From: JAFAZJ01 sp050183765
GTDB taxonomy: Bacteria; Pseudomonadota; Alphaproteobacteria; Reyranellales; Reyranellaceae
NCBI GenBank assembly: GCA_050183765.1
Contig: JBFXAZ010000013.1
Location: forward strand, 1-64,000
DNA length: 64,000 bases
Reading direction: 5' to 3'
Position 1 is the first letter of the stretch, and every line of letters begins with the position of its first letter. This document shows, one piece after another, positions 1 to 9,668 of this stretch. Position numbers and translations under genes: made by a program. The notes below the pieces were generated by a model. That model worked only from the letters and a program-made list of their open reading frames with translations. It was not told the origin of the DNA and did not search any database.

Positions 1-130
1 GACACCTCTTGCGAAGTGCCACTTACAGAATCACAGTCCCTACCGCGCACGCCATCGCCTTCTCAAATCCGAGTCACTGCGTCGCACCGAGATCTGTGCA
101 CCCCGTAGCGCGCAGGCGGGGAGAAGGACT

Positions 131-1000
131 CTACGCCGGCTTCTCGCCTCTGAGCAGCGTGCGCAACATGATGCGCGGTTCGCCGGGCGGGTAGTCGACG
201 TCGACCCGGTGCATCAGGCAGCGATTGTCCCAGACCACCGCATCGCCCACCGTCCAGCGATGGCCGTGATGGAAGCGCGGCTGGCGTGCGAAGGCGTAGA
301 GCTCATCGAGCAGGGCGTCGCTTTCGGCGCGCGCCATACCCTCGATGCGATCGAGGCGGTTGGAATTCACGTACAGCGCCCTGCGGCCCGTCTGCGGATG
401 CGTGCGCACCAGCGGATGGACCACGTCGGGCGTCTCGGCGATCTCCTGCGCCGTGCGCGGTGAGGGCCGGTTGCGGGCGCGTGGCGTGTCGTAGCCGTGC
501 ACCGCCATGCGGCCATCGATGCGCGCCTTGATGGCGTCCGGCAGCGCGTCGTAGACGCCGTACATGTCGCAGAACCACGTCATGCCGCCGCGGCTCGGGA
601 TCTCGTGCGCGTGCAGCACCGTGCCGCGCGCGGGGATCGCCATGTAGGAATCGTCGGTGTGCCAGTCCTCGGCGCGGATCGCGGTCTTGTCGGTGCCGCC
701 GTCGGGCTTCAGCGTGCTTTCCATGCGCGAGACCTCGGGCAGGTCGCCGACGCGCTTGTAGCGCAGCACCTGCGGCACGACCTCGCCAAAGATCGCGCTG
801 AAGTCGCGCATCTGCGGCGGCGTCATCGGCGTGCCTGGCACGACCAACAGCTGGTGGTCGAGAAACGCCTTCATCAGCGTCGCGCGCGTCGCCTCGTCGG
901 CCGGCACCGAGCGGTCGAGTCCCTCGATGCGTGCGCCGAACGCGCCGCCCAACGGGATCACGCGCAGGCGCTCGGCCTGGCTCATCACCGTATCGGGCAT
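131..1000 (-). CDS. TauD/TfdA family Fe(II)/2-oxoglutarate dioxygenase
   Basis: A 289-residue protein of the TauD/TfdA fold, which uses Fe(II), oxygen and 2-oxoglutarate to hydroxylate or cleave a small substrate in the cytoplasm. The iron triad is visible: His114-x-Asp116 in WHTDDSY and the distal His264 in CLMHRVD, followed by Arg276/Arg280, one of which would bind 2-oxoglutarate. Full length for the family. The ATG has a GGAGG seven bases upstream. It follows terC by about 37 bp on the same strand and may be the last gene of the long minus-strand group. The family includes taurine, 2,4-D and other substrates; nothing here fixes which one. Confidence 0.88.
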   Translation of the reverse strand: MPDTVMSQAERLRVIPLGGAFGARIEGLDRSVPADEATRATLMKAFLDHQLLVVPGTPMTPPQMRDFSAIFGEVVPQVLRYKRVGDLPEVSRMESTLKPDGGTDKTAIRAEDWHTDDSYMAIPARGTVLHAHEIPSRGGMTWFCDMYGVYDALPDAIKARIDGRMAVHGYDTPRARNRPSPRTAQEIAETPDVVHPLVRTHPQTGRRALYVNSNRLDRIEGMARAESDALLDELYAFARQPRFHHGHRWTVGDAVVWDNRCLMHRVDVDYPPGEPRIMLRTLLRGEKPA

Positions 1001-1037
1001 GGCAGGACCTCCGCTTCGTTCGCCGGAGTATAGCGAC

Positions 1038-1784
1038 CTAGTCGGTCTTGCGCCTCTGGTGCGCGCGGCGTGCCAGCATGTTCAGGAACTCGACCAGCAC
1101 GGAGAAGGCCATGGCGGCGTAGATGTAGCCCTTGGGCACATGCGCGCCGAAGCCGTCGGCGATCAGGGTCATGCCGATCATCAGCAGGAAGGCCAGCGCA
1201 AGCATCACCAGCGTCGGGTTCTTTTCCATGAAGCGCGCCAGCGGGTCGGCGGCCACCAGCATGACGCCCACGGTGACGATCACGGCGATCACCATGACCG
1301 GCACGTGCGGAGTCATGCCGACCGCGGTGATGATGCTGTCGACCGAGAAAACCAGGTCGAGGATGAGGATCTGCACGATCGCCGCGCCGAAGCCCATCGC
1401 CTTGGCCGAGCCCTCGAACATGTCCGGGCCGTGATCGGGATCGACGTGGTGATGGATCTCCTTGGTCGCCTTCCACACCAGGAACAGGCCGCCGGCGATC
1501 AGGATGATGTCGCGCCAGGACAGGCCCTGCCCCAGCACCGTGACGACCGGCTCCGTAAGCCGCACGATCAGCGCCACCGTGGCCAGCAGACCCAGGCGCA
1601 TGATCAGCGCCAGGCTGATGCCGATGCGCCGCGCCTTCTTGCGCTGCTCCAGCGGCAGCTTGTTGGTGAGAATGGATATGAAGATCAGGTTGTCGATGCC
1701 GAGCACGATCTCGAGCGCGATCAGGGTCGCGAGCGCCGCCCAGACCGCAGGATCGGCGAACAGCGCGGGCAGATCGGCAAACAT
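1038..1784 (-). CDS. TerC family integral membrane protein
   Basis: Multi-pass membrane protein (about 248 residues) of the TerC/YoaE-like family, whose members are linked to tellurite resistance and metal (Mn) homeostasis or export. It shows the family's acidic intramembrane motifs, GIDNLIF in the first helix pair and LDLVFSVDSI in the second half, and about seven hydrophobic helices. The start is set at the ATG (MFADLPALF) preceded by a GGAGA; an upstream in-frame TTG at 1808 would add eight residues. Same strand as its neighbours; the gene has no obvious functional tie to the Liv transporter upstream. Confidence 0.85.
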   Translation of the reverse strand: MFADLPALFADPAVWAALATLIALEIVLGIDNLIFISILTNKLPLEQRKKARRIGISLALIMRLGLLATVALIVRLTEPVVTVLGQGLSWRDIILIAGGLFLVWKATKEIHHHVDPDHGPDMFEGSAKAMGFGAAIVQILILDLVFSVDSIITAVGMTPHVPVMVIAVIVTVGVMLVAADPLARFMEKNPTLVMLALAFLLMIGMTLIADGFGAHVPKGYIYAAMAFSVLVEFLNMLARRAHQRRKTD

Positions 1785-1877
1785 CGGCGGGTCTCCGGAG
1801 ACGGGCAACAGAGTTTCAGCAAATGGCGTGCCGTCAGGTGGCCGTCAACCGCGCAGTGATGACGGCCACCGAAAACC

Positions 1878-3509
1878 CTACTTGAAGGTCGAGATCGAGG
1901 TCTCCTTGGAGGTGATGAACTCCAGCAGCGCCGGCTTGCCCTGCCTGGTCTGCTCGATGCCGCGCTTGATGGCGGCGGCGATCTCCGAGGTCTTGGTGAC
2001 GCGCTCGCCATAGCCGCCGAAGGCGCGCGCCATGGCGGCGTAGTCGCCGGAGATGTCGGTCGATCGGTACTTCTCCGTCGAGACCTTCATCACCGCCAGC
2101 TCGATCGCCATCGAGAAATTGTTGAGCAGGATCGACAGGATCGGGATGCGCTCGCGCACCGCGGTCTCGAAATCCATGCCCGTGAAGCCGATGGCCGCGT
2201 CGCCCCAGACGTTGATGCAGAGCTTGTCGGGCATGGCGAGTTTGGCCCCCATCGCCAGGCCCAGGCCGTAGCCGAGCTGGGTGGTCTTGCCCCAGCCGAT
2301 ATAGGTGTGCGGCGCGGTCGGCTTCCAGAACGGCGAGAGCTGGTCGCGCGGGCTGCCGGCGTCGTGGGTGATGATGGTGTTGGCGACGTCGACGGTCTTC
2401 TGCAGCTCCCACAGCACGCGATAGGGATTGAGCGGCTCGTCGTTCGACTCCAGCTTGGGCAGCCACGCCTTCAGCCATTCCGCATGCACGGCGGCGATCT
2501 GCTTGGCCACCGCCGTCGAATCCTTCTTCGTGGCACCCGCCGCCTTGCAGGCGTCGATCACCGCGCGCAGCGTGAGCTGGGCATCGCCGATCAGGCCGTG
2601 CTGCACGCGCACGTCCTTGTTGAGATGATCAGGGTCGAGCGTCGCCTGGATGATGGTCTTGCCCTTGGGCATCGACACGCCGAAATTGGTCTCGGTGAAG
2701 CTGCAGCCGATGCCGAAGATCACGTCGGACTCGGCGAGGAACTGGTGCACCGCCTTGGGCATGGCGCGGCCGCCCGAGCCCAGCGACAGCGGATGGGTCT
2801 CGTCGAAGCAGCTCTTGCCCTCGAGGCTGGTGCAGACCGGGATCGCCAGCAGCTCGGCCAGCTCCTTCAGCTCGGCATAGGCATTGGCCCAGTGCACGCC
2901 CTGGCCGGCGTAGATCACCGGCTTCTGCGCGCCCATCAGCACCTTGGCCACCTGCTTCACCGCCTCGGGATCGGGCCCGCTGCGCGTCGAGAGGACGGGC
3001 GTGTAGTCGATCGGCTCGGGCACCTCCTCGGCGAAGGTGTCGGTCGGCACCTCGATCACCACCGGCCCGCCGCGGCCGTTGCGCAGCAGGGAGAAGGCGC
3101 GGCGCATGATGTTGGGCACCTCGGCGCCCGAGGTGACCGGCTCGGCGTGCTTCGAGACCTGCGCCATGGCGATGCTCGAGTTGAAGTTCGGCGGGATGTG
3201 CGCGATGCGCCGCGCGTAGCCCATGGGCATCACCAGCACCGGCACCGATTCGCCGAAGCACTGTGCCACGGCGCCGTAGGCATTCTCGGCGCCCGGTCCG
3301 TGCTGCATGCAGAACACGCCCATCTTCTTGCCGCGCGTCAGCCGCGAGATCGCGTCGGCCATGTGCAGGCCGATGCGCTCCTGGCGCACGATGATCGGCC
3401 GGATGTCGAGATGGGCGGCCAGCTCGAGGATGTGGTTCACCGGATAGCCGATGATGATCTCGACGCCCTCGCGCTTCAGGATCTCGGAAATCGCCAGACC
3501 GACCTTCAT
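1878..3509 (-). CDS. Thiamine-pyrophosphate-dependent enzyme, acetolactate synthase-like
   Basis: A 543-residue three-domain TPP enzyme of the acetolactate synthase/oxalyl-CoA decarboxylase superfamily. The N-terminal domain has the cofactor-activating glutamate (Glu44 in RQERIGLHMADA); the central domain carries the FAD/nucleotide-type fold; the C-terminal domain has the GD...NN TPP-Mg motif from about residue 436 (GDAAIGF) to 464. No lysine-rich or anchoring features mark it as true IlvB, and no small regulatory subunit gene is adjacent. It starts 66 bp after livM on the same strand, so it may act on the compound that the ABC importer brings in. Substrate unknown. Confidence 0.82.
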   Translation of the reverse strand: MKVGLAISEILKREGVEIIIGYPVNHILELAAHLDIRPIIVRQERIGLHMADAISRLTRGKKMGVFCMQHGPGAENAYGAVAQCFGESVPVLVMPMGYARRIAHIPPNFNSSIAMAQVSKHAEPVTSGAEVPNIMRRAFSLLRNGRGGPVVIEVPTDTFAEEVPEPIDYTPVLSTRSGPDPEAVKQVAKVLMGAQKPVIYAGQGVHWANAYAELKELAELLAIPVCTSLEGKSCFDETHPLSLGSGGRAMPKAVHQFLAESDVIFGIGCSFTETNFGVSMPKGKTIIQATLDPDHLNKDVRVQHGLIGDAQLTLRAVIDACKAAGATKKDSTAVAKQIAAVHAEWLKAWLPKLESNDEPLNPYRVLWELQKTVDVANTIITHDAGSPRDQLSPFWKPTAPHTYIGWGKTTQLGYGLGLAMGAKLAMPDKLCINVWGDAAIGFTGMDFETAVRERIPILSILLNNFSMAIELAVMKVSTEKYRSTDISGDYAAMARAFGGYGERVTKTSEIAAAIKRGIEQTRQGKPALLEFITSKETSISTFK

Positions 3510-3575
3510 GACCGTTCCTCCCTGTTTAGGGGAACGATCATGGCGGCCCCGGCGGGCCGGAGTCCATCGCGGCTT

Positions 3576-4517
3576 CTATGCGCCCTTGGACTTGCCGCCG
3601 CGCGTGCGGAGGAAGTCGCCGATCTCGCCCACCAGGCCCTTGCGGAAGGCCATGACAATGGTCACGAAGATCACGCCCTGGATCACCAGCACCCATTCGC
3701 CGGCCGAGGCCAGGTAGTTCTGCATGGTGATGATCACGATGGCGCCCACCACCGGGCCGGCCAGGGTGCCCAGCCCGCCGACCAGCGCCATCAGCACCAC
3801 CTCGCCCGACATCGCCGCCGTGACGTCGGTCAAGGTCGCGAACTGCAGCACCATGGCCTTGGTCGAGCCGGCGAGGCCGGCCAGCGCCGCCGACAGCACG
3901 AAGGCCAGCCACTTGTAGAGGGTGGCGTTGTAGCCGAGCGACTGCGCGCGCGGCTCGTTCTCGCGGATGGCCTTCAGCACCTGGCCGAAGGGCGAATGCA
4001 CGATGCGGTGGATCGCGGCGTAGCCGAACACGACGATCGCCAGCACCACGTAGTACAGGACCTGATCGTCCTTGATGTCGATCAGCCCGCCCAGCAGGGG
4101 CCGGCGCGGGATGCCCTGCAGCCCGTCCTCGCCATGGGTGAACGGCGCCTGGACGCAGAAGAAGTAGATCATCTGGCTGAAGGCCAGGGTGATCATCGCG
4201 AAGTAGATGCCCTGGCGGCGGATCGCCAACGCGCCGGTGGCGGCGCCCAACGCGGCGGCGCCCATCACGCCGGTCAGCAGGCCCAGCTCCGGCGGCCAGC
4301 CCCAAACCTTGACCACGTGGCCGTAGAGATAGGCGGCCATGCCGAAGAACATGGCGTGGCCGAAGCTCAGCAGGCCGGCATAGCCCAGCAGCAGGTTGAA
4401 GGCGCAGGCGAACAGCGCGAAGCACAGCGCCGTCATCAGGAACACCGGATAGGCCACGAACGGCGCGACCAGCGCCGCGACCAGCAGCAGGGCGATGACG
4501 ATTCGGTTGTTCATCAT
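3576..4517 (-). CDS. livM: Branched-chain-type ABC importer permease LivM
   Basis: Second permease (313 residues) of a hydrophobic/branched-chain amino acid type ABC importer. Many transmembrane helices are visible, with the LivM hallmark stretch FGHAMFFGMAAYLYGHV near residue 50 and the EAA-like loop around residue 190. The start ATG overlaps the TGA of livH (ATGA), so the two are translationally coupled; a much longer upstream open frame is only read-through over livH. Substrates of this family range from Leu/Ile/Val to urea, amides and aromatic acids, so the symbol marks family, not specificity. Confidence 0.9.
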   Translation of the reverse strand: MMNNRIVIALLLVAALVAPFVAYPVFLMTALCFALFACAFNLLLGYAGLLSFGHAMFFGMAAYLYGHVVKVWGWPPELGLLTGVMGAAALGAATGALAIRRQGIYFAMITLAFSQMIYFFCVQAPFTHGEDGLQGIPRRPLLGGLIDIKDDQVLYYVVLAIVVFGYAAIHRIVHSPFGQVLKAIRENEPRAQSLGYNATLYKWLAFVLSAALAGLAGSTKAMVLQFATLTDVTAAMSGEVVLMALVGGLGTLAGPVVGAIVIITMQNYLASAGEWVLVIQGVIFVTIVMAFRKGLVGEIGDFLRTRGGKSKGA

Positions 4518-5395
4518 TTCGTCTGCCCAAACAGGCCGGCCGGCTTGATCAGCAGGACGATGGCCATGATGACGAAGATCACGGTGCTCGAGGCTTCGGG
4601 ATAGAACACCTTGGTCAAGCCCTCGACCAGACCCAGCCCAAAGCCGGTGACGATCGAGCCCATGATCGAGCCCATGCCGCCGATCACCACGACGGCGAAG
4701 ACGATCAGCACCAGGTTCTGGCCCATCAGCGGCGAGACCTGGTAGATCGGCGCCGCCATCACGCCGGCCAGCGCCGCGAGCCCGACGCCGAGCCCGTAGG
4801 TCAGCGTGATCAGCTTGGGCACGTTGATGCCGAAGGCCTGCACCAGGGTCGGGTTCTCGGTCGCGGCGCGCAGGTAACCGCCCAGGCGCGTTCGTTCGAT
4901 CGCGTACCAGGTGGCGAGGCAGACGACGAGCGCGAAGACCACGACGAAGGCGCGGTAGGTCGGCAGGTACATGAAGCCGAGGTTGTAGCCGCCGGGGATC
5001 GGGTTCGGGTACGGCTGCCCCGAGGAGCCCCATTTGTACTGGAAGATCCCCTCGATCACCAACGCCAGCCCGAAGGTCAGCAGGAAGCCGTAGAGGTGGT
5101 CGAGGTGATAGAGCCGTTTGAGCAGCAATCGTTCGAGCAACACGCCGAAGAGCCCGACGATGATCGGCGCGAGCACCAGCGCGACCCAGAACGGAACGCT
5201 CAGGATGGTCAGCATCAGCCACGCCACGAAGGCGCCCAGCATGTACTGCGCGCCATGCGTGAAGTTGATGACGTTGAGCATGCCGAAGATCACCGCCAGC
5301 CCGAGGCTGAGCATGGCGTAGAAGGCGCCGTTGATCAGGCCGACCAGCAGCTGGCCGAACAGCGCCTGGGGAGGAATGCCGAGGAGCTCGAACAT
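4514..5395 (-). CDS. livH: Branched-chain-type ABC importer permease LivH
   Basis: First permease (293 residues) of the Liv-type importer. The N-terminus has the conserved LivH run of hydrophobic helices with NGAFYAMLSLGLAVIFGMLN-like sequence followed by NFTHGAQYMLGA, diagnostic for this subfamily; the cytoplasmic loop GGYLRAATENPTLVQAFGIN is the expected coupling region for the ATPases. It starts 3 bp downstream of the livF stop and overlaps livM by 4 bp, completing a tight livG-livF-livH-livM operon on the minus strand. Confidence 0.92.
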   Translation of the reverse strand: MFELLGIPPQALFGQLLVGLINGAFYAMLSLGLAVIFGMLNVINFTHGAQYMLGAFVAWLMLTILSVPFWVALVLAPIIVGLFGVLLERLLLKRLYHLDHLYGFLLTFGLALVIEGIFQYKWGSSGQPYPNPIPGGYNLGFMYLPTYRAFVVVFALVVCLATWYAIERTRLGGYLRAATENPTLVQAFGINVPKLITLTYGLGVGLAALAGVMAAPIYQVSPLMGQNLVLIVFAVVVIGGMGSIMGSIVTGFGLGLVEGLTKVFYPEASSTVIFVIMAIVLLIKPAGLFGQTK

Positions 5396-5398
5396 CGG

Positions 5399-6095
<697 letters not shown>

Positions 6096-6118
<23 letters not shown>

Positions 6119-6851
6119 AGGCTTCGACGACGGCGGGGTTCTTCGACACGGTCTCGTAGGGCCCTTCGGCCAGCACCTCGCCGCGCGCCAGCACGGTGAT
6201 CGTGTCGGACAGATCGGCGACCACGGACATGTTGTGCTCGACCATCAGCACCGTGCGGTTCTTGGCGACCTGGCGGATCAGCGCCGAGATGCGCGTGATG
6301 TCCTCGTGGCCCAGCCCCGCCATCGGCTCGTCGAGCAGCATCATCTCGGGCTCGAGCGCCAGCGTGGTGGCGATCTCCAGCGCGCGCTTGCGGCCATAGG
6401 GCAGCTCGACCGCCGGCAGGCTGGCGAACTCCGACAGACCGACCGCATCGATCAGCTCCAGCGCCCGGCCGTTGAGGCTGTCGAGGCTCTTTTCCGAGCG
6501 CCAGAAGTAGAATGAGGTGCCGAGCTGGCGCTGCAGGGCGACGCGCACGTTCTCGCGCACCGACAGATGCGGGAACACCGCCGAGATCTGGAAGGACCGC
6601 ACCAGGCCCATGCGCGCGATGGTCGCCGGCGCGCTGCCGGTGATGTCGGTGCCGTTGAAGCGGATGCGCCCGGCGGTCGGCACCAGGAAATGCGTCAGCA
6701 GGTTGAAGCAGGTCGTCTTGCCGGCGCCGTTCGGACCGATCAGGGCGTGGATGGAATGGCGCCGGATCCGCAAATCCACATTGTTGACGGCGAAAAAGCC
6801 CCTGAACTCCTTGGTGAGCCCTTGCGCCTCGAGAATTACGTCGTCAGCCAT
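6096..6851 (-). CDS. livG: Branched-chain-type ABC importer ATPase LivG
   Basis: The other ATPase (251 residues) of the importer. Walker A GPNGAGKT at residues 39-46; Walker B MMLLDEP; H-loop MVEHNM. The signature helix reads LPYGRKRALEIA, the degenerate form (no LSGGQ) usual in LivG subunits. The ATG at 6851 is preferred because GGGGAG lies five bases upstream; an in-frame GTG two codons earlier also exists. First gene of livGFHM, divergent from the binding-protein gene with a 118-bp shared control region between the two starts. Confidence 0.92.
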
Positions 6852-6969
6852 TACCACTCCCCGTTCCGTCGCCTATAGCATGAACGGTATCGACGCTGTA
6901 CAGGCCCGCGAAGCGCGCTAGTGTGCGGCGCACGTGCGGCCGGGCCGCGACCCAGAGGGAGAGACGAGT

Positions 6970-8175
6970 ATGCTTGGTAGATTGTTTGCGGGCCTCGCCG
7001 TCGCCGGCGTGGCGCTCGGCCTGGCCGGCGCGGCGCAGGCGCAGAAACCGTTCAGAATCGGCGTAATGGAAGGCTTTACCGGCGTCTACGGCGACCTCAC
7101 CGCCGGCGAGGTCGAGGCCATCCAGATGGCCATCGACGATTTCGGCGGCAAGGTGCTGGGCCGGCCTATCGAGCTTCTGTCGGCGGATCACCAGACGAAA
7201 CCGGATGTCGGTGCCGCGATCGCGCGCAAATGGTTCGACGTCGATGACGTCAAGATGATCACCGGCATCGGCACCTCGTCGGTGGCGCTCGCAGTGCGGA
7301 AGATTGCCCAGGAAAAAGGCCGCATCGACATCAACTCCGGCGCGGCCTCGGCCGACCTGACCGGCCCCGCCTGCTCGCCCACCGGCGCGCACTGGACCTA
7401 CGACACCTATGCGCTGGCCAAGGTGACCGGCGGCGCCGTGGTCAAGGACGGCGGCGATTCGTGGTTCTTCATCACCGCCGACTACGCCTTCGGCCATGCC
7501 CTGGAGCGCGACGTCACCGCCGTCGTCAAGGCAGCCGGCGGCAAGGTGCTGGGCGGCGTGCGCGTGCCGCTCAGCACGCAGGACTTCTCGTCCTTCCTGC
7601 TGCAGGCCCAGTCCTCGAAGGCCAAGATCATCGGCCTGGCCAATGCCGGCAACGACACCATCAACTCGATCAAGCAGGCCGGCGAGTTCGGCATCGTCAA
7701 GGGCGGCCAGCGCCTGGCGGGCCTGCTGGTCTTCTCGACCGACGTGCAGGCGCTGACCCTGCCGGTGGCGCAGGGACTGGTGCTGACCGAGGCGTTCTAC
7801 TGGGATCTCAATGACGAGACCCGCGCCTGGACCGCGCGCTTCCGCAAGAAGAAGGACAAGCTGCCCAGCATGCTGACCATCGGCGTCTACAGCTCGACCT
7901 TGCACTACCTCAAGGCCGTGCAGGCGGCGGGCACCGACGATGCCAAGGCCGTGATGGCCAAGATGCGCGAGCTGCCGGTCAACGATCCGATGACCAAGAA
8001 CGGCCGGCTGCGCGAGGACGGCCGCCTGATCCGCGACATGTACCTTTTCCAGGTGAAGTCGCCGTCGGAGTCGAAGAGCAAGGACGACATCTACAAGCTG
8101 CTGGCCACCGTGCCCGGCGACCAGGCCTATCGTCCGCTGGCCGAGGGCAAGTGCCCGTTGGTGAAGACCAACTGA
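6970..8175 (+). CDS. Liv-type ABC importer periplasmic substrate-binding protein
   Basis: Exported 401-residue periplasmic binding protein, type I fold (Leu/Ile/Val-binding family, Peripla_BP_6). A signal peptide is evident (MLGRLFAGLAVAGVALGLAG...), likely cut after AQA before QKPFRIGV. The mature part begins with the usual FRIGVMEGFTGVYGDL strand and contains the family's ligand loop with TGIGTSSVALAV and DINSGAASADLTG. Start chosen at the ATG with GGGAGAGACGAG just upstream rather than an earlier in-frame codon. Divergent from livGFHM and evidently its receptor. The binding pocket does not tell the ligand by eye. Confidence 0.9.
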   Translation: MLGRLFAGLAVAGVALGLAGAAQAQKPFRIGVMEGFTGVYGDLTAGEVEAIQMAIDDFGGKVLGRPIELLSADHQTKPDVGAAIARKWFDVDDVKMITGIGTSSVALAVRKIAQEKGRIDINSGAASADLTGPACSPTGAHWTYDTYALAKVTGGAVVKDGGDSWFFITADYAFGHALERDVTAVVKAAGGKVLGGVRVPLSTQDFSSFLLQAQSSKAKIIGLANAGNDTINSIKQAGEFGIVKGGQRLAGLLVFSTDVQALTLPVAQGLVLTEAFYWDLNDETRAWTARFRKKKDKLPSMLTIGVYSSTLHYLKAVQAAGTDDAKAVMAKMRELPVNDPMTKNGRLREDGRLIRDMYLFQVKSPSESKSKDDIYKLLATVPGDQAYRPLAEGKCPLVKTN

Positions 8176-8195
8176 GCCGATCCCGAACGCGACGA

Positions 8196-8227
8196 GGGCC
8201 GTCCGGCGCCAGCCGGGCGGCCCTTTT
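8196..8227 (+). terminator. Rho-independent terminator after the binding-protein gene
   Basis: A 12-bp stem (GGGCCGTCCGGC at 8196-8207 with GCCGGGCGGCCC at 8212-8223, one G-T wobble) closes a four-base loop and is followed by TTTT. It lies 20 bases after the stop of the binding-protein gene and before the convergent GST gene. Confidence 0.85.
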
Positions 8228-8242
8228 CGTTGTCGGGGGGCC

Positions 8243-8872
8243 TCAGGTCATCGGCAGCGCGATGTGCTTCTTGTAGGCCGGCCGCTCGGCCAGCCTGTCG
8301 TACCAGGCCTTGAGATGCGGCATGGCCGGCAGGTCGTCGCGCTTGAACGGCAGGTGAAGCCAGCGATAGGCCATGGCGCCGGCCGGGATGTCGCCCATGG
8401 TGAAGGTGGCGCCGGCGACGAAAGGCCGGTTCGCGAGATGGCCGTCGAGACGCTGCCACAGCGGCGCCGTGGCGACACGCGCCTTCTCGATGGCGTCGAG
8501 GTCGCGCTTTTCCGGCGGCGTGCGGATCAGGCCCCAGAACAGCGTCGTCATGCCGACCGGAAGGATGGTGAGCTGCCAGTCCATCCAGCGATCGGCCTCG
8601 CCGCGCGCGCGCGGCTCGAGCGGCCACAGCGTGCCGGCGGCATGGGTCGCCGCCAGATAACGCACGATCGAGTTCGACTCCCATAGCACATAGCCGTTGT
8701 CGTCGATGGTCGGCACCACGCCGTTGGGATTCATCGAGCGGTACCACGGCTGGTCGTTGCCGCCGAAGGCGCCGCCTACGTCGATACGCTCATAGGCCAG
8801 CCCGCATTCGTCAGCCGCCCACAGCGCCTTCTGCACGTTGATCGAGTTGGCGCGCCCGTAGATCTTCAGCAT
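8243..8872 (-). CDS. Glutathione S-transferase family protein
   Basis: A 209-residue cytosolic GST-fold protein: N-terminal thioredoxin-like domain (MLKIYGRANSINVQKALW, with the cis-Pro segment NGVVPTIDD and the glutathione-contact ESNSIVRYLA) and an all-helical C-terminal domain with GDIPAGAMAYRW. Family members conjugate glutathione to electrophiles or act in stress responses. The serine in RANSINVQK is the likely catalytic residue. Convergent with the binding-protein gene. Confidence 0.88.
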   Translation of the reverse strand: MLKIYGRANSINVQKALWAADECGLAYERIDVGGAFGGNDQPWYRSMNPNGVVPTIDDNGYVLWESNSIVRYLAATHAAGTLWPLEPRARGEADRWMDWQLTILPVGMTTLFWGLIRTPPEKRDLDAIEKARVATAPLWQRLDGHLANRPFVAGATFTMGDIPAGAMAYRWLHLPFKRDDLPAMPHLKAWYDRLAERPAYKKHIALPMT

Positions 8873-8882
8873 GGCCTCTCCC

Positions 8883-9668
8883 CTATTCGCGCCGCCACGC
8901 GCCGTCGCGCGACAGCAGGCGATAGCTGGTGCGTCGCGTCTGCTGGCGAGTCTCCTGGACCGCGATGGCCTGGCCGTCGGCGCTCCAGCTTAGAGTGTAC
9001 TGGATATCGGGATTGTCATCCGGCTGCCAGACGACCTTCTCCTGTGCCACGCCGTCAGGCCCGATCGACACGACACCCAGCTCGCGGCCATTGAGCTGCT
9101 CGTCGCGGAAGCCGAAGGCGCGCTTCAGGTCGGCCGACAGCACGGGCTGCGCGGGCAGCGAGGTCATCACGCCGGTCGACGGCGCGATCAGCCAGTAGAA
9201 ATCGAACTCGTTCATGCTCACGTGGACGGCGTAGAGGTTCGCCGCCGGCGGCAGGTCGACCAGGACGTGGAAGCGATCGCCATCGAACAGGGCGGAGCCG
9301 TAGACTCCCTGGTCGAACAGCTTCAGCGTGCGGCCGCCGCTCAGGGCCAGCATCAGCACGCCGCCCGAGCGACTGGCCCGCAGCGCCGGCGACGTGCCCA
9401 GACGCTGCAGGCGGCGCGCTTCTTCGAGCCATTGCTGGCGCACACCCGCCGGGAGCGCGTTGGCCTCGACGTTGGACCGCATCTCCTCGGGCGTGGACCA
9501 GCCGCTGCGCTCGCCCGGCTCGATGACGGCGTTGGTGCCCGGCGCGACCATCGGCGGCCGCCGAATGCTCTCGTTGTCCTGCGCGCGCGCCGCGACGCCG
9601 GCCATCGCCACGCACGCCAGTGCGAGGAGCATCGCGCGAGGGGCGCGCACCATGCCCATGACGCTCAA
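8883..9668 (-). CDS. Exported protein of unknown function
   Basis: About 261 residues with a signal peptide (MVRAPRAMLLALACVAMAGVAARA, probable cut before QDNES). The remainder is soluble, with beta-rich alternating segments and a tryptophan-containing C-terminus; I recognise no family. It is coupled to polA: a TTG start at 9668 overlaps the polA stop codon and has GGAGG four bases upstream; an ATG at 9659 is the alternative. It precedes the GST gene by 10 bp, so polA, this gene and GST could share a transcript. Function not inferable. Confidence 0.72.
   Translation of the reverse strand: MSVMGMVRAPRAMLLALACVAMAGVAARAQDNESIRRPPMVAPGTNAVIEPGERSGWSTPEEMRSNVEANALPAGVRQQWLEEARRLQRLGTSPALRASRSGGVLMLALSGGRTLKLFDQGVYGSALFDGDRFHVLVDLPPAANLYAVHVSMNEFDFYWLIAPSTGVMTSLPAQPVLSADLKRAFGFRDEQLNGRELGVVSIGPDGVAQEKVVWQPDDNPDIQYTLSWSADGQAIAVQETRQQTRRTSYRLLSRDGAWRRE

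Noticed and set aside
1..130. Possible gene at the left edge
   Set aside because: Only 130 bp without a convincing frame; no RNA structure recognised.
2307..4604. Long plus-strand open frame opposite the TPP and liv genes
   Set aside because: A histidine/arginine-rich shadow of high-GC antisense; the minus strand carries well-recognised proteins.
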